Part shown: piece after piece, positions 4,556-6,472 of the stretch | Layout of the letters: every line of letters begins with the position of its first letter | Numbering within the stretch: the stretch's first letter is position 1 | Assembly: GCA_964484285.1 (NCBI GenBank) | Contig: CAZAEO010000111.1 | Coordinates: 1-6,472 of the forward strand | Direction of reading: 5' to 3' | From: CAZUQP01 sp964484285 | GTDB taxonomy: Bacteria > Pseudomonadota > Gammaproteobacteria > DSM-16500 | DNA: 6,472 bases | The notes under the pieces: generated by a model | The model's input: only the letters and a program-made list of their open reading frames with translations | Told to the model about the DNA's origin: nothing | Database searches by the model: none | Translations under genes and position numbers: made by a program

Positions 4556-6420
4556 AAACCATCCGACTTACCACTGCGCAAGCGCTCATTAAATTTCTCG
4601 ACAATCAATACATCGAACTCGATGGCGAACATTATAAATTTGTTAAAGGCATTTTCGGTATTTTCGGTCATGGCAACGTAACCGGTATTGGCGAAGCATT
4701 GGAGTTTATGCAAAGTGACTTGCTCTATCTGCAAGGTCATAACGAACAAGGCATGGTACACGCCGCTACTGCTTATGCTAAACAAAAAAATCGTCTGGAA
4801 ATTTTTGCTTGCACATCTTCGATTGGTCCTGGCGCATTAAATATGGTAACCGCTGCAGCAACTGCCACAGTGAATCGCATTCCTGTTTTATTATTACCAG
4901 GCGATATTTTTGCCTGTCGCCAACCTGATCCTGTTTTACAACAACTTGAAGTACCTTCTGATTACACGATCTCTGCTAATGATTGCTTTAAACCCGTCAG
5001 TAAATACTGGGATCGAATTTCTCGGCCAGAACAACTCATGTTAGCTATGTTAAATGCCATGCGTGTGTTAACTGATCCTGTTGAAACAGGAGCTGTTACC
5101 CTTTGTTTGCCACAAGATGTACAAGCTGAGGTCTATGACTATCCCAGCGAATTTTTTAAAAAACGAATTCATGTGATTGATCGACGTCCTATCACAGAAC
5201 GAGCGCTCGAAAAAGCCGTTGAACTTCTGAGTCAGGCAACGCAACCCTTGATTATTGCCGGCGGAGGAGTCCATTATGCAAAAGCCTGTGACGAATTAGC
5301 TGACTTTGCTAATACATTCGGCATTCCAGTCGCAGAAACCCAAGCTGGCAAAAGTGCACTTGCCTGGCAACATCCGATGAACGTAGGTGGCATAGGTGTC
5401 ACTGGCACGCTTGCCGCCAATTTATTAGCCAAACAGGCCGATGTCATTTTAGCAATTGGCAGTCGACTTTCTGATTTTACGACCGCATCAAAATCAGCTT
5501 TTCAACATCCTGATATGAAATTTCTGCATTTAAACGTCAGCGCATTTGATGGCTTGAAATTAGATGGCTTGTTATTGCAAGGTGATGCCAAAATCGGCTT
5601 AAAAGCATTGCACGAAAAATTATTGCAAAAAAATTTTTCCACTGGCCCGCATTATCAAACGATGATTGCAAGTTATCGCGAATCTTGGCAAAAAGAGGTG
5701 GCGCGACTTTATCAGTTAACATCAGAAAAAGGCAACACACAAAGCCGCGTATTAGGCGTCATTAACCATTTTGTTCAAGCAGAGGATGTTGTTGTCTGTG
5801 CAGCTGGCAGTTTGCCGGGTGACTTACATCGCTTGTGGCAACATGGTCAACCTGGCACATATCATCTTGAATATGGGTTTTCTTGTATGGGTTATGAAGT
5901 AGCTGGTGGGTTGGGCGTGAAAATGGCAAAACCTGCTGCTGAAGTGTATGTTCTTGTCGGCGATGGAAGTTATTTAATGATGCACTCAGAATTACTCACC
6001 AGCTTACAAGAAGGTTATAAAATGACTATTATTTTATTCAACAATCATGGTTATCAATGCATTAAACATTTGCAGATGGCTAATGGCAGTAACGGTTTTG
6101 GCAATGAATTTCGTTATCGTTCGTTGCAAACAAAGCGGTTAGATGGACAAACCCTGTTGGTTGATTTTGTTAAATATGCAGAAAGTTTAGGCGCGTTAAG
6201 TTTTTATGCAAAAGATGATGTTGATTTGCAAAATGCGTTGATTCAAGCAAAAAAATCCTCTCGCTCTGTCCTGATTCAAATTGATGTCTTACCAGATACT
6301 ATGACAAAAGGTTACGAATCATGGTGGCGCGTAGGTGTTTCTGCTATTTCAACAGAAACGGCTGTATGTGCAGCGCATGACAGAATGCAAACGCAAATTA
6401 AATTAGCAAGAAGTTATTAA
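4552..6420 (+). CDS. iolD: 3D-(3,5/4)-trihydroxycyclohexane-1,2-dione hydrolase, ThDP-dependent
   Basis: IolD hydrolyses the cyclic trione made by IolE, opening the ring to 5-deoxy-D-glucuronate. It is a thiamine-diphosphate enzyme of the acetolactate synthase superfamily, and the 622 aa are close to the 637 aa I recall for Bacillus subtilis IolD. The N-terminal pyrimidine-binding domain has the activating Glu65 in QGHNEQGMVHAA and the stretch RQPDPVLQQ. The central domain contains IIAGGGVHY and VAETQAGKS. The C-terminal domain contains CAAGSLPGDLHRLW, YHLEYGFSCMGYEVAGG and the ThDP-Mg motif GDGS (470-473) ending at Asn497-Asn498. The start at 4552 is chosen because MKTIRLTTAQALIKFL matches the B. 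subtilis N-terminus (IRLTTAQALIKFL) and gives an ATGA overlap with the iolB stop; AAAGGA lies 11 bases before it. An ATG at 4531 would add seven residues with no family support. Confidence 0.95.
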   Translation: MKTIRLTTAQALIKFLDNQYIELDGEHYKFVKGIFGIFGHGNVTGIGEALEFMQSDLLYLQGHNEQGMVHAATAYAKQKNRLEIFACTSSIGPGALNMVTAAATATVNRIPVLLLPGDIFACRQPDPVLQQLEVPSDYTISANDCFKPVSKYWDRISRPEQLMLAMLNAMRVLTDPVETGAVTLCLPQDVQAEVYDYPSEFFKKRIHVIDRRPITERALEKAVELLSQATQPLIIAGGGVHYAKACDELADFANTFGIPVAETQAGKSALAWQHPMNVGGIGVTGTLAANLLAKQADVILAIGSRLSDFTTASKSAFQHPDMKFLHLNVSAFDGLKLDGLLLQGDAKIGLKALHEKLLQKNFSTGPHYQTMIASYRESWQKEVARLYQLTSEKGNTQSRVLGVINHFVQAEDVVVCAAGSLPGDLHRLWQHGQPGTYHLEYGFSCMGYEVAGGLGVKMAKPAAEVYVLVGDGSYLMMHSELLTSLQEGYKMTIILFNNHGYQCIKHLQMANGSNGFGNEFRYRSLQTKRLDGQTLLVDFVKYAESLGALSFYAKDDVDLQNALIQAKKSSRSVLIQIDVLPDTMTKGYESWWRVGVSAISTETAVCAAHDRMQTQIKLARSY

Positions 6421-6472
6421 TCCTAAATTCGGCAGTTGTAACCGTAGCGAGAAGGGCTAATGTATTGAAGAT
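6421..6472 (+). other. Tail after iolD, possibly the start of the next iol gene
   Basis: No terminator hairpin with a T-tract is visible after iolD, so the operon may continue. The only candidate start is TTG at 6465 (TTG AAG AT, reading M-K then Ile or Met), preceded by agaaggg at a plausible distance. The ATG at 6460 meets a stop two codons later and is not a gene start. Too little sequence remains to name anything. Confidence 0.25.

Noticed and set aside
1..6472. tRNA, rRNA, CRISPR array or integrase attachment site
   Set aside because: No cloverleaf-like sequence, regularly spaced repeats or integrase-associated duplication was seen on either strand.

Overview
The window looks like chromosome from a gammaproteobacterium that lives with or inside eukaryotic cells, most likely in or near the Legionellales. 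Two things point there: a complete-looking run of proteobacterial-type myo-inositol catabolism genes, and a divergent AT-rich gene whose product combines a eukaryotic-type F-box with a C-terminal CaaX prenylation box. F-box effectors are typical of Legionella and a few other amoeba-associated bacteria. The taxon is an inference from gene content; there is no rRNA or other taxonomic marker here.

Layout. Positions 1-197 hold the unresolved end of something upstream, a degenerate palindromic repeat (55-109) and a likely terminator facing left (136-162). Positions 198-989 (minus strand) encode the F-box/CaaX protein, with a clear Shine-Dalgarno site. Positions 990-1697 are about 700 bases with no convincing gene. 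They hold a second degenerate palindromic repeat (1232-1280), an unexplained stem (1356-1385), weak ORFs and, just before the operon, a motif resembling a dispersed repeat. Positions 1698-6420 (plus strand) are iolG, iolC, iolB and iolD, each overlapping the next (17, 29 and 4 bases), so almost certainly one translationally coupled operon. The last 52 bases may contain the start of one more gene.

How the genes work together. IolG oxidises myo-inositol to 2-keto-myo-inositol (scyllo-inosose). The next enzyme, the dehydratase IolE, is not in the window. IolD opens the trione ring to 5-deoxy-D-glucuronate, IolB isomerises that to 5-dehydro-2-deoxygluconate, and IolC phosphorylates it; an aldolase, not present here, would then cleave the product. 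Transporter, regulator and semialdehyde dehydrogenase are also absent from this window.

The most notable item is the F-box/CaaX protein, which has the architecture of a secreted effector that would be prenylated by the host and recruit its SCF ubiquitin ligase. It is visibly more AT-rich than the iol genes and flanked by repeats, consistent with separate acquisition.
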